A stretch of DNA of 64,000 bases from Cronobacter dublinensis subsp. dublinensis LMG 23823 (GTDB taxonomy: Bacteria > Pseudomonadota > Gammaproteobacteria > Enterobacterales > Enterobacteriaceae), in assembly GCF_001277235.1 (NCBI RefSeq), contig NZ_CP012266.1:744001-808000 (forward strand), given 5' to 3'. The notes below the pieces were generated by a model. That model did not search any database, had not been told where the DNA came from, and was given only the letters and a program-made list of their open reading frames with translations. Both the position numbers and the translations under genes were made by a program. Positions 34,573 to 42,381 of the stretch are shown here, in pieces; position 1 is the stretch's first letter, and every line of letters begins with the position of its first letter.

Positions 34573-34659
34573 TTATCGCCGAACGTCGCGCACCAGTCTA
34601 CCGCGCACTGAAGATGCGTTTAGTAGTAGTAGACCAGTAAAACGAACGATGCGAATCAT
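34573..34659 (-). CDS. leuL: leu operon leader peptide
   Basis: 28-codon frame MIRIVRFTGLLLLNASSVRG.. containing four consecutive CTA leucine codons, a rare codon that sensitises ribosome movement to leucyl-tRNA supply. It lies about 30 bases ahead of the attenuator hairpin and matches E. coli LeuL (28 residues) in its first half; the tail is diverged. Confidence 0.93.
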   Translation of the reverse strand: MIRIVRFTGLLLLNASSVRGRLVRDVRR

Positions 34660-34696
34660 GACTCACGTCCCGAATAAATGCGTTAAGAGGCTTTTA

Positions 34697-34725
34697 GTGG
34701 TACTGGATAGCTCAGGCCATGTCAA
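34697..34725 (-). promoter_or_regulatory. leuLABCD promoter
   Basis: Minus-strand consensus TTGACA (34720-34725), 17 bases, then TACCAC (34697-34702); aligns with the E. coli leu promoter as I recall it. The -10 is poor. Confidence 0.7.
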
Positions 34726-35273
34726 CCCCCTGTCCTGAATTCTACAGTTAACGCCGCCGTGCATCGCTGAAAGCGGATTTAGTGGATTATGCTGAGTAAT
34801 CGCTTTTATATAAAATATGTGTATAGGTTAAGCGAGGCGTAAGTATTCACGTACCCGGAGTGCCCATTTCTGGGCGCTTTTTAGCGGTTTCGATGCATTA
34901 AAATATTTACCATGTCAATTAATTGAAGCGGCGAATGGGGAGGGCGAGTGGTTTTCCCGATGCCGTTTTAAAACTGCGCCCATCATTTATGAGAAAAGAG
35001 AAGAAGTTACTAAAACTGAATTGATAATTCATAAAGTGAATTATTGTTTATTCGTCTTTTTTATGATTTGATCACGCCGTAACAAGAAAGACATGATAAA
35101 CAAAGTCCAAAAGTATCAGGAGAGTTATTTTTATTGTCTATTAATGATCTTCTATTGCGAATTAAATACTTTTTATGAAAATTTAACCTCCTCTTTTGCC
35201 TGAGATTGCTTCATGAAAACGGAATGTTTTGGGTAATGCATGCAAAGGGAATAATGTATCAGTGGAGTAGACT
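34726..35273. other. AT-rich gap between the leu promoter and leuO
   Basis: About 550 bases, markedly AT-rich from about 34900 on and unlike the surrounding GC-rich DNA. In relatives this gap is bound by H-NS and holds the leuO promoter. It contains a terminator-like hairpin at 34860-34882 (see findings). No protein-coding frame stands out. Confidence 0.7.
34860..34882 (+). terminator. Terminator-like hairpin upstream of leuO
   Basis: GTGCCCA / TGGGCGC stem (one G-U pair) with a TTTC loop followed by TTTTT. No annotated plus-strand gene precedes it, which raises the possibility of a short transcript. Confidence 0.6.
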
Positions 35274-36218
35274 ATGTCTGGTGATCATATTGAACATTCA
35301 CCCGTACCCGATGGGCTGAAACCTCAATTACGCACGGTCGATCTTAATCTGTTGACGGTTTTTGATGCGGTGATGCAGGAGCAAAATATCACCCGCGCCG
35401 CACATATGCTGGGCATGTCCCAGCCTGCCGTCAGTAACGCCGTGGCACGCCTTAAAGTGATGTTTAATGACGAATTGTTTGTACGCTACGGGCGCGGCAT
35501 ACAGCCGACGGTACGGGCATGCCAGCTGTTCGGGTCGATTCGTCAGGCGCTGCAACTGGTGCAAAATGAGCTGCCGGGCTCCGGCTTTGAACCGCTCAGC
35601 AGCGAAAGGCTGTTTAACCTCTGCGTGTGCAGCCCGCTGGATAACCTGCTGACATCGATTATTTATAACAGCGTAATGAATATCGCACCCAATATTCATT
35701 TAGTATTTAAATCTTCGCTGAATCAGAATATCGAACATCAGCTGCGTTATCAGGAGACGGAATTTGTTATCGGTTATGATGAATTCCGCCGCCCGGAGTT
35801 TACCTGCGTGCCGCTATTCAAAGATGAAATGGTGTTAGTGTGCAGCCAAAGCCATCCGCGTAAAGATAACCTGTTACGCGAAAACGACGTATTTAAAGAA
35901 CAACACGCCGTGGTGGCCCTGGATCGCTTTAGCTCTTTTAGCCTGCCGTGGTATGACACCGCTGAAAAACAGGCCGCGATCGCTTATCAGGGAATGGCGA
36001 TGACCAGCGTGCTGAATGTCGTCTCGCGCACCAATCTTATTACCATCGCGCCGCGCTGGCTGGCGCAGGATTACGAGCATACGCTGCAACTGCAAATTAT
36101 GCCGCTGCCGTTTAAATTAAACAGCCGCACCTGTTATCTCTCCTGGCATGAAGCGGCCGGGCGCGATAAGGGACATCAATGGATGGAGGAGCTGTTATCG
36201 AATGTCTGTCGTCGCTGA
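35274..36218 (+). CDS. leuO: LysR-type global regulator LeuO
   Basis: LysR-family regulator that counters H-NS silencing of many stress and virulence genes. It has 314 residues as in E. coli: winged HTH in residues about 22-81 (NITRAAHMLGMSQPAVSNAV) and a C-terminal effector domain. A GGAG site lies 8 bases before the ATG. Codon use is noticeably more AT-rich than in neighbours, as is usual for this gene. It is divergent from leuABCD and followed by its own terminator. Confidence 0.96.
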   Translation: MSGDHIEHSPVPDGLKPQLRTVDLNLLTVFDAVMQEQNITRAAHMLGMSQPAVSNAVARLKVMFNDELFVRYGRGIQPTVRACQLFGSIRQALQLVQNELPGSGFEPLSSERLFNLCVCSPLDNLLTSIIYNSVMNIAPNIHLVFKSSLNQNIEHQLRYQETEFVIGYDEFRRPEFTCVPLFKDEMVLVCSQSHPRKDNLLRENDVFKEQHAVVALDRFSSFSLPWYDTAEKQAAIAYQGMAMTSVLNVVSRTNLITIAPRWLAQDYEHTLQLQIMPLPFKLNSRTCYLSWHEAAGRDKGHQWMEELLSNVCRR

Positions 36219-36232
36219 CAGCCTCTTGCGTT

Positions 36233-36264
36233 TTCCCGGGCGGCCATGGCCGCCCGTTTTACTT
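36233..36264 (+). terminator. leuO terminator
   Basis: Perfect palindrome CGGGCGGCCATGGCCGCCCG (36237-36256) followed by TTTTACTTT. Confidence 0.85.
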
Positions 36265-36619
36265 TATCTCTTCGCTTTTCCAGCATTTTATTCTGTCGTT
36301 ATTTACCGCCTCGCTGCTGGTCTGCCTCTCCCCTCCGTTTTTTGATTTATCACTGTCAGGAATGGGCCTCGCGAAATTAACGGTCATAAGCGCCGCTTAT
36401 ATTCAGCATATCTCTCCGTTTAACCGCTTTTCTTTAGCGCCGTGCGGTAATTTCGCAGGCGCGCTGGCCGCCGATTGCTAATTGCCTGCCTCATTTCCAG
36501 CGGTTATGTTAGGGAGAACTCATAATGATAATTAACGACAGGACATCACACCTGTACCAGTGACCGTGCGGAAAATGACTTCTGCCGTCAGTCCGTAAAC
36601 AAAAGCCTGGAGGCAAACC
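36265..36619. other. Upstream region of ilvIH
   Basis: About 355 bases without a gene. In E. coli the equivalent long region binds Lrp at several sites to activate ilvIH; it is AT-rich here and may do the same, but I cannot point to individual sites. Short frames here have no start site or similarity. Confidence 0.5.
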
Positions 36620-38344
36620 ATGGAGATGTTGTCTGGAGCCGAGATGGTCGTCCGATCGCTTATCGATCAGGGCGTGAAGCAAGTATTCGGTTATCCCGGT
36701 GGTGCCGTGCTCGATATTTATGACGCGCTGCACACCGTTGGCGGGATTGATCATGTGCTGGTGCGCCATGAACAAGCCGCGGTGCATATGGCAGATGGCC
36801 TGGCGCGTGCCACCGGTGAGGTGGGCGTGGTGCTGGTGACCTCAGGCCCTGGCGCCACCAACGCGATTACCGGTATCGCCACGGCTTACATGGACTCCAT
36901 TCCGCTGGTGGTGCTATCAGGCCAGGTGGCGACCTCGCTGATTGGCTATGACGCTTTCCAGGAGTGCGACATGGTGGGGATCTCCCGCCCGGTGGTGAAA
37001 CACAGCTTTCTGGTGAAGCAGACCGAAGATATCCCGACGGTGCTGAAGAAGGCGTTCTGGCTCGCCGCGAGCGGCAGACCGGGCCCGGTGGTGGTCGATT
37101 TGCCGAAAGATATTCTCAACCCGGCGAAAAAGCTGCCTTACGTCTGGCCGGATACCGTCAGCATGCGCTCCTACAACCCGACCACTCAGGGCCATAAAGG
37201 GCAGATCAAACGTGCCCTGCAAACGCTGGTGGCCGCCCAAAAACCGGTGATGTACGTGGGCGGCGGCGCTATCACGGCGGCGTGCGAAAACGAACTGCGC
37301 GCGCTGGCGGAAAAACTCAACGTGCCGGTGGTGTCTTCCTTAATGGGACTTGGCGCGTTTCCGGGCACGCACCGCCAGGCGCTGGGTATGCTGGGGATGC
37401 ACGGCACCTACGAAGCCAACATGACGATGCATAACGCCGATGTGATTTTCGCGGTCGGCGTGCGCTTTGACGACCGCACCACCAACAACCTGGCGAAGTA
37501 CTGCCCGAACGCCACCGTACTGCACATCGACATCGACCCGACCTCGATTTCCAAAACCGTGGCGGCGGATGTGCCCATCGTTGGCGATGCGCGTCAGGTG
37601 CTGAGCCAGATGCTTGAACTGCTGGGCCAGGAAGAGAGCCAGCAGCCGCTCGATGAGCTTCGCGACTGGTGGCAGCAGATTGAGCAGTGGCGCGCCCGTC
37701 AGTGCCTCAATTATGACCGCGACAGCGGCAGCATCAAACCGCAGGCGGCTATCGAAACGCTGTATCGTCTGACCAACGGCGACGCCTATGTGACGTCCGA
37801 TGTCGGCCAGCATCAGATGTTCGCCGCGCTGCATTACACCTTTGATAAACCGCGCCGCTGGATAAACTCCGGCGGCCTCGGGACGATGGGCTTCGGCCTG
37901 CCGGCGGCGCTCGGCGTGAAGCTGGCGCTGCCGGAAGAAACCGTCGTATGCGTGACCGGCGACGGCAGTATTCAGATGAACATTCAGGAGCTCTCCACCG
38001 CGCTGCAGTATGAACTGCCGGTGCTGGTGCTTAACCTGAACAACCGTTATCTGGGCATGGTGAAGCAGTGGCAGGATATGATCTATTCTGGTCGCCACTC
38101 GCAGTCTTACATGGAATCGCTGCCTGATTTCGTCAAACTGGCTGAGGCTTACGGGCATGTCGGGATTTCCATCACTCGCCCGGAGGAGCTTGAAAGCAAG
38201 CTCAGCGAGGCGCTGGAGCATGTGCGCAATAACCGGCTGGTGTTTGTCGATGTGACCGTGGACGGAACGGAGCATGTCTATCCGATGCACGTTCGCGGCG
38301 GCGGAATGGATGAAATGTGGTTAAGCAAAACGGAGAGAACCTGA
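36620..38344 (+). CDS. ilvI: Acetolactate synthase III large (catalytic) subunit
   Basis: TPP- and FAD-dependent formation of acetolactate or acetohydroxybutyrate in branched-chain amino-acid synthesis. It has 574 residues as in E. coli; the catalytic Glu is in VRHEQAAVHMADG (about residue 47), and the TPP/Mg motif GDGSIQMNIQEL is near 441-452. GGAGG lies upstream of the ATG. It is followed after 2 bases by ilvH. Confidence 0.98.
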   Translation: MEMLSGAEMVVRSLIDQGVKQVFGYPGGAVLDIYDALHTVGGIDHVLVRHEQAAVHMADGLARATGEVGVVLVTSGPGATNAITGIATAYMDSIPLVVLSGQVATSLIGYDAFQECDMVGISRPVVKHSFLVKQTEDIPTVLKKAFWLAASGRPGPVVVDLPKDILNPAKKLPYVWPDTVSMRSYNPTTQGHKGQIKRALQTLVAAQKPVMYVGGGAITAACENELRALAEKLNVPVVSSLMGLGAFPGTHRQALGMLGMHGTYEANMTMHNADVIFAVGVRFDDRTTNNLAKYCPNATVLHIDIDPTSISKTVAADVPIVGDARQVLSQMLELLGQEESQQPLDELRDWWQQIEQWRARQCLNYDRDSGSIKPQAAIETLYRLTNGDAYVTSDVGQHQMFAALHYTFDKPRRWINSGGLGTMGFGLPAALGVKLALPEETVVCVTGDGSIQMNIQELSTALQYELPVLVLNLNNRYLGMVKQWQDMIYSGRHSQSYMESLPDFVKLAEAYGHVGISITRPEELESKLSEALEHVRNNRLVFVDVTVDGTEHVYPMHVRGGGMDEMWLSKTERT

Positions 38345-38346
38345 TT

Positions 38347-38838
38347 ATGCGCCGGATATTATCAGTCTTACTGGAAAATGAATCGGGCTCGTTGTCTCGT
38401 GTGATCGGGCTCTTCGCGCAGCGCGGCTATAACATAGAAAGCCTGACGGTCGCCCCCACCGACGATCCGACGCTCTCACGAATGACTATCCAGACGGTCG
38501 GCGATGAAAAAGTACTGGAGCAGATCGAAAAGCAACTGCATAAGCTGGTGGACGTGTTGCGCGTCAGCGAGCTGGGGCAGGGCGCGCATGTCGAGCGCGA
38601 AATCATGCTGGTGAAAATCCAGGCAAGCGGCTATGGCCGTGAGGAAGTAAAGCGCAGCGCCGAGATCTTCCGCGGCCAGATAATCGACGTCACGCCGTCG
38701 CTCTATACCGTGCAGCTCGCGGGCACCAGCGAAAAGCTCGACGCGTTCCTTGCCAGCATTCGCGATGTGGCGAAAATCGTGGAAGTGGCGCGCTCCGGCG
38801 TGGTGGGTCTCTCCCGCGGCGAAAAAATTATGCGTTAA
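38347..38838 (+). CDS. ilvH: Acetolactate synthase III small (regulatory) subunit
   Basis: Valine-sensing ACT-domain subunit that stabilises and feedback-regulates IlvI. It has 163 residues: N-terminal ACT domain (RRILSVLLENESGSLSRVIG) and a C-terminal conserved domain. I start at the ATG at 38347 (length equals E. coli) rather than ten codons upstream inside ilvI. Confidence 0.97.
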   Translation: MRRILSVLLENESGSLSRVIGLFAQRGYNIESLTVAPTDDPTLSRMTIQTVGDEKVLEQIEKQLHKLVDVLRVSELGQGAHVEREIMLVKIQASGYGREEVKRSAEIFRGQIIDVTPSLYTVQLAGTSEKLDAFLASIRDVAKIVEVARSGVVGLSRGEKIMR

Positions 38839-38863
38839 CCGTTTTGCCTTGTTGTTATATCTC

Positions 38864-38890
38864 CGCCCGGCTTCTGCCGGGCTTTTTTTT
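38864..38890 (+). terminator. ilvIH terminator
   Basis: GCCCGG / CCGGGC stem with a CTTCTG loop followed by eight Ts. Confidence 0.88.
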
Positions 38891-39015
38891 GCAGCAGGCG
38901 CGACAGGCGCGCGCAAAAGCAGTTGCTCAGGGTACTATTCTGCGCTTAGATGTTAAGGATTTTAACTTATAACCCTTCAAAGGTTATGGAGTAACACTCT
39001 TGTTAAGGGGCAAAC

Positions 39016-40020
39016 GTGAAACTGGATGAAATCGCGCGGCTGGCTGGCGTGTCGCGCACCACGGCGAGCTATGTCATTAATGGAAAAGCCCGGCAGTACC
39101 GTGTGAGTGATAAAACCGTTGAGAAAGTGATGGCCGTGGTGCGTGAGCATAACTACCACCCGAACGCCGTCGCTGCGGGCCTGCGCGCGGGCCGTACGCG
39201 CTCCATCGGACTGGTTATCCCCGATCTTGAAAACACCAGCTATACCCGAATCGCCAACTACCTTGAACGCCAGGCGCGCCAGCGCGGGTATCAACTGCTT
39301 ATCGCCTGCTCGGAAGATCAGCCCGATAACGAAATGCGCTGCATTGAGCACCTGTTGCAGCGCCAGGTCGACGCCATCATCGTTTCCACCTCTTTACCTC
39401 CTGAACATCCGTTTTATCAGCGCTGGGCGAATGACGCCTTCCCGATCGTCGCGCTGGATCGCGCGCTGGATCGCGAACACTTCACGAGCGTCGTCGGCGC
39501 CGATCAGGACGATGCCGAAATGCTGGCAAGCGAGCTGCGCACATTCCCGGCCGAAACCGTACTTTATCTCGGCGCGCTGCCGGAGCTCTCGGTGAGCTTC
39601 CTGCGCGAGCAAGGGTTTCGCAGCGCGTGGAAAGACGATCCGCGTGAGGTGCACTTTTTATATGCCAACAGCTACGAGCGTGAAGCCGCCGCCGCGCTGT
39701 TTGAAAAATGGCTGGAAACGCACCCGATGCCGCAGGCGCTGTTCACCACCTCTTTTGCGCTGTTGCAGGGGGTGATGGATGTGACGCTCAAGCGCGAAGG
39801 GCGTCTGCCGTCTGAACTCGCCATCGCCACCTTCGGTGATAACGAACTGCTGGATTTCCTGCAATGCCCGGTATTGGCGGTCGCGCAACGTCATCGCGAC
39901 GTGGCGGAGCGCGTGCTCGAACTGGTGCTGGCAAGCCTCGACGAACCCCGCAAACCGCGACCGGGCCTGACCCGCATTCGCCGTAATCTTTACCGGCGCG
40001 GCAGCCTGAGCCGTCGTTAA
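39016..40020 (+). CDS. cra: Catabolite repressor/activator Cra (FruR)
   Basis: LacI-family regulator of central carbon flux, released from DNA by fructose phosphates. It has 334 residues as in E. coli: N-terminal HTH (KLDEIARLAGVSRTTASYVI) and a periplasmic-binding-like effector domain (TRSIGLVIPDLENTSYT onward). The start codon is GTG at 39016, as in E. coli. It is monocistronic between two terminators. Confidence 0.98.
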   Translation: MKLDEIARLAGVSRTTASYVINGKARQYRVSDKTVEKVMAVVREHNYHPNAVAAGLRAGRTRSIGLVIPDLENTSYTRIANYLERQARQRGYQLLIACSEDQPDNEMRCIEHLLQRQVDAIIVSTSLPPEHPFYQRWANDAFPIVALDRALDREHFTSVVGADQDDAEMLASELRTFPAETVLYLGALPELSVSFLREQGFRSAWKDDPREVHFLYANSYEREAAAALFEKWLETHPMPQALFTTSFALLQGVMDVTLKREGRLPSELAIATFGDNELLDFLQCPVLAVAQRHRDVAERVLELVLASLDEPRKPRPGLTRIRRNLYRRGSLSRR

Positions 40021-40040
40021 GGCGCTACGCAAAAAATGCA

Positions 40041-40064
40041 AAAAGGCAGCTTCGGCTGCCTTTT
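40041..40064 (+). terminator. cra terminator
   Basis: AAAAGGCAGC / GCTGCCTTTT with a stable TTCG tetraloop. Confidence 0.88.
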
Positions 40065-40509
40065 CTCTGGATTCGGATAATTCCGGCGTCTTTTTACACA
40101 GACTGACACAGGCGCTCCGCATCGTGCAGAAGTGATGGGGCGTCCGAGATTAGTCGTAACCAATTATTTCTTATGTGTAACTTTGTAACCGCCCTGCGCC
40201 ACGAAATGACTTCAACAAGCGCTGGCGTTTCAGTGCGTTCGCCTCCCGCGGAGAAAAGCGCGCTAAACCACAGCAGACGCTGTTAACTCCAGGCCTTTTA
40301 CCTTAAAATGCCGCTCGCGTCGCAAACTCAACACTTAGTCCTCTTCACCGATCGTATTAAGTGGTTTTTAACGGTCCTGTGTGTATTCGTCATTTTTCTT
40401 ACAAATATTCATAGCGTTAATTTTGCCTCGTCAGTATGGCAGGGATTTTATTTGCCGCTTTCTCGTTGTCAGCGCCGAATCTTTTGTTGAAGGCTGCCCC
40501 GGTGCTGGC
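40065..40509. other. Gene-poor region between cra and the mra promoter
   Basis: About 445 bases, AT-richer than its neighbours. A 60-codon frame (40308-40490) with a hydrophobic stretch has no ribosome site or recognisable relative. I see no other convincing feature. Confidence 0.5.
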
Positions 40510-40539
40510 TTGACAAGCTTTTCCTCCGCTCCGTAAACT
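40510..40539 (+). promoter_or_regulatory. Pmra promoter of the division/cell-wall cluster
   Basis: Consensus TTGACA (40510-40515), 18 bases, TAAACT (40534-40539), nearly identical to E. coli Pmra as I recall it. It drives mraZ and the genes after it. Confidence 0.85.
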
Positions 40540-40547
40540 CCGGTGGG

Positions 40548-40572
40548 TGGGATTTTGTGGGATAAAGTGGTG
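40548..40572 (+). promoter_or_regulatory. MraZ operator repeats
   Basis: TGGGA-N5-TGGGA-N5-TGGTG (starts at 40548, 40558, 40568) just after the -10 element. MraZ is known to bind TGGGN repeats at 10-base spacing; the third repeat here is imperfect. Confidence 0.75.
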
Positions 40573-40600
40573 AAAAAGGGCTGAGCTCAGTGAGGCGGGA

Positions 40601-41059
40601 ATGTTTCGTGGCGCAACGTTGGTTACTCTCGACAGCAAAGGGCGGTTATCCGTTCCGACGCGCTATCGCGATTTACTGAACGACGCCTCGTCCGGACAGA
40701 TGGTTTGCACCATCGATATTCACCATCCCTGCCTGCTGCTTTATACCCTGCCCGAATGGGTAATTATCGAACAAAAATTGTCGCGTCTGTCGAGCATGAA
40801 CCCCGCAGAACGTCGAGTGCAGCGCCTGCTGCTGGGCCATGCCAGCGAATGCCAGATGGACAGTGCGGGCCGTCTTTTATTAGCACCCGTATTACGGCAA
40901 CACGCCGGATTGACCAAACAAGTGATGCTGGTCGGGCAGTTCAACAAATTTGAGCTGTGGGACGAAGAGACCTGGCATCAACAGGTCATGGAAGACATCG
41001 ACGCTGAGCAGTCATCTTCTGAAGTGTTGTCGGAGCGGCTGCAGGATTTGTCTTTATAA
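40601..41059 (+). CDS. mraZ: Transcriptional regulator MraZ
   Basis: AbrB-fold DNA-binding protein that represses its own dcw operon. It has 152 residues with two MraZ repeats: FRGATLVTLDSKGRLSVPTRYR (first) and CQMDSAGRLLLAPVLR (second), each containing the DxxGR motif. It is first in the cluster and ends 3 bases before rsmH. Confidence 0.97.
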   Translation: MFRGATLVTLDSKGRLSVPTRYRDLLNDASSGQMVCTIDIHHPCLLLYTLPEWVIIEQKLSRLSSMNPAERRVQRLLLGHASECQMDSAGRLLLAPVLRQHAGLTKQVMLVGQFNKFELWDEETWHQQVMEDIDAEQSSSEVLSERLQDLSL

Positions 41060-41062
41060 AAT

Positions 41063-42004
41063 ATGATGGAAAATTATAAACATACGACGGTGCTCCTTGA
41101 TGAGGCCGTCAACGGCCTGAATATACGTCCAGACGGCATTTACATTGACGGCACCTTTGGCCGCGGCGGACACTCGCGCCTGATCCTTTCACAGCTGGGC
41201 GAAAAAGGGCGTTTACTGGCGATCGATCGCGATCCGCAAGCGATTGCGGCGGCTGCCGCCATTGACGATCCGCGCTTCTCCATCATTCACGGTCCTTTCT
41301 CCGCGCTTGGCGACTATGTCCAGGAGCGAGAGTTGCAGGGCAAAATCGACGGTATCCTTCTCGATCTCGGCGTGTCGTCGCCGCAGCTTGACGATCCTGA
41401 GCGCGGCTTCTCTTTTATGCGCGACGGCCCACTGGATATGCGTATGGATCCCACTCGCGGCCAGTCTGCCGCCGAATGGCTGCGTAACGCGGAAGAAGCG
41501 GATATCGCCTGGGTGCTGAAAACCTTTGGTGAAGAGCGTTTCGCGAAACGTATCGCGCGCGCCATCGTTGAGCGCAACCGCGAGCTGCCGATGACCCGCA
41601 CCAAGGAGCTGGCGGAAGTCGTGGCGGCGGCTACGCCGGTGAAAGATAAATTCAAACACCCCGCCACCCGCACGTTCCAGGCAGTACGCATCTGGGTGAA
41701 CAGCGAACTTGAAGAGATAGAACAGGCGCTAAAAGGCGCGGTGTCCGTACTGGCACCGGGCGGGCGTCTTTCCGTCATTAGTTTCCATTCGCTGGAAGAT
41801 CGTCTGGTGAAACGCTTTATGCGTGAACAGAGCCGTGGGCCGCAGGTGCCGGCGGGGCTGCCGATGACCGAAGCGCAACTGCAAAAGCTCGGCGGTCGCG
41901 AATTGCGCGCGCTGGGCAAGCTGATGCCGGGCGAGGCCGAAGTCGCTGAGAACCCGCGCGCGCGCAGCTCTGTATTGCGCGTCGCCGAGAGGACCGGCGC
42001 ATGA
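41063..42004 (+). CDS. rsmH: 16S rRNA m4C1402 methyltransferase
   Basis: N4-methylates C1402 in the P-site of 16S rRNA with SAM (formerly mraW). It has 313 residues as in E. coli; SAM-binding DGTFGRGGHSRLIL lies near residue 29-42, and the C-terminal SFHSLEDRLVKRFM motif is present. The stop overlaps the ftsL start by four bases (ATGA). Confidence 0.97.
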   Translation: MMENYKHTTVLLDEAVNGLNIRPDGIYIDGTFGRGGHSRLILSQLGEKGRLLAIDRDPQAIAAAAAIDDPRFSIIHGPFSALGDYVQERELQGKIDGILLDLGVSSPQLDDPERGFSFMRDGPLDMRMDPTRGQSAAEWLRNAEEADIAWVLKTFGEERFAKRIARAIVERNRELPMTRTKELAEVVAAATPVKDKFKHPATRTFQAVRIWVNSELEEIEQALKGAVSVLAPGGRLSVISFHSLEDRLVKRFMREQSRGPQVPAGLPMTEAQLQKLGGRELRALGKLMPGEAEVAENPRARSSVLRVAERTGA

Positions 42005-42366
42005 TCAACCGGGTGACAGAAACCCTCAGCAAAGTCACCGGATCGCTTAGCAGCACCGAGCGTCACGCGCTGCCCGCCGTGATCGGCGGCGATCTTCTGC
42101 GCTACGGGAAACTGCCGCTCTGTCTGTTTATCGCCATTATCGTGACCGCGATCTTCGTGGTCACGACCGCGCACCACACCCGTCTGCTCACCGCACAGCG
42201 CGAGCAACTGGTACTGGAGCGCGACGCGCTGGATATCGAATGGCGCAACCTGATCCTTGAAGAAAACGCGCTCGGCGATCACAGCCGGGTTGAACGGATC
42301 GCAACGGAAAAGCTGCAAATGCAGCATGTCGATCCCTCGCAGGAAAATATTGTGGTGCAGAAATAA
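42001..42366 (+). CDS. ftsL: Cell division protein FtsL
   Basis: Bitopic divisome protein forming the FtsQLB complex. It has 121 residues: a cytoplasmic N-terminus (about 1-36), one transmembrane segment (LCLFIAIIVTAIFVVTTA, about 40-57) and a periplasmic leucine-zipper-like coiled coil (TAQREQLVLERDALDIEWRN). The periplasmic part is nearly identical to E. coli while the cytoplasmic part is diverged. Confidence 0.96.
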   Translation: MINRVTETLSKVTGSLSSTERHALPAVIGGDLLRYGKLPLCLFIAIIVTAIFVVTTAHHTRLLTAQREQLVLERDALDIEWRNLILEENALGDHSRVERIATEKLQMQHVDPSQENIVVQK

Positions 42367-42381
42367 GGACTGACCAGGCGA

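Noticed and set aside
36148..36481. Short frames between leuO and ilvI
   Set aside because: They overlap the leuO end and its terminator, have no ribosome site and show no similarity.
40308..40490. 60-codon frame between cra and mraZ with a hydrophobic stretch
   Set aside because: No ribosome site, no recognisable relative, and the region is AT-rich so such frames arise easily.
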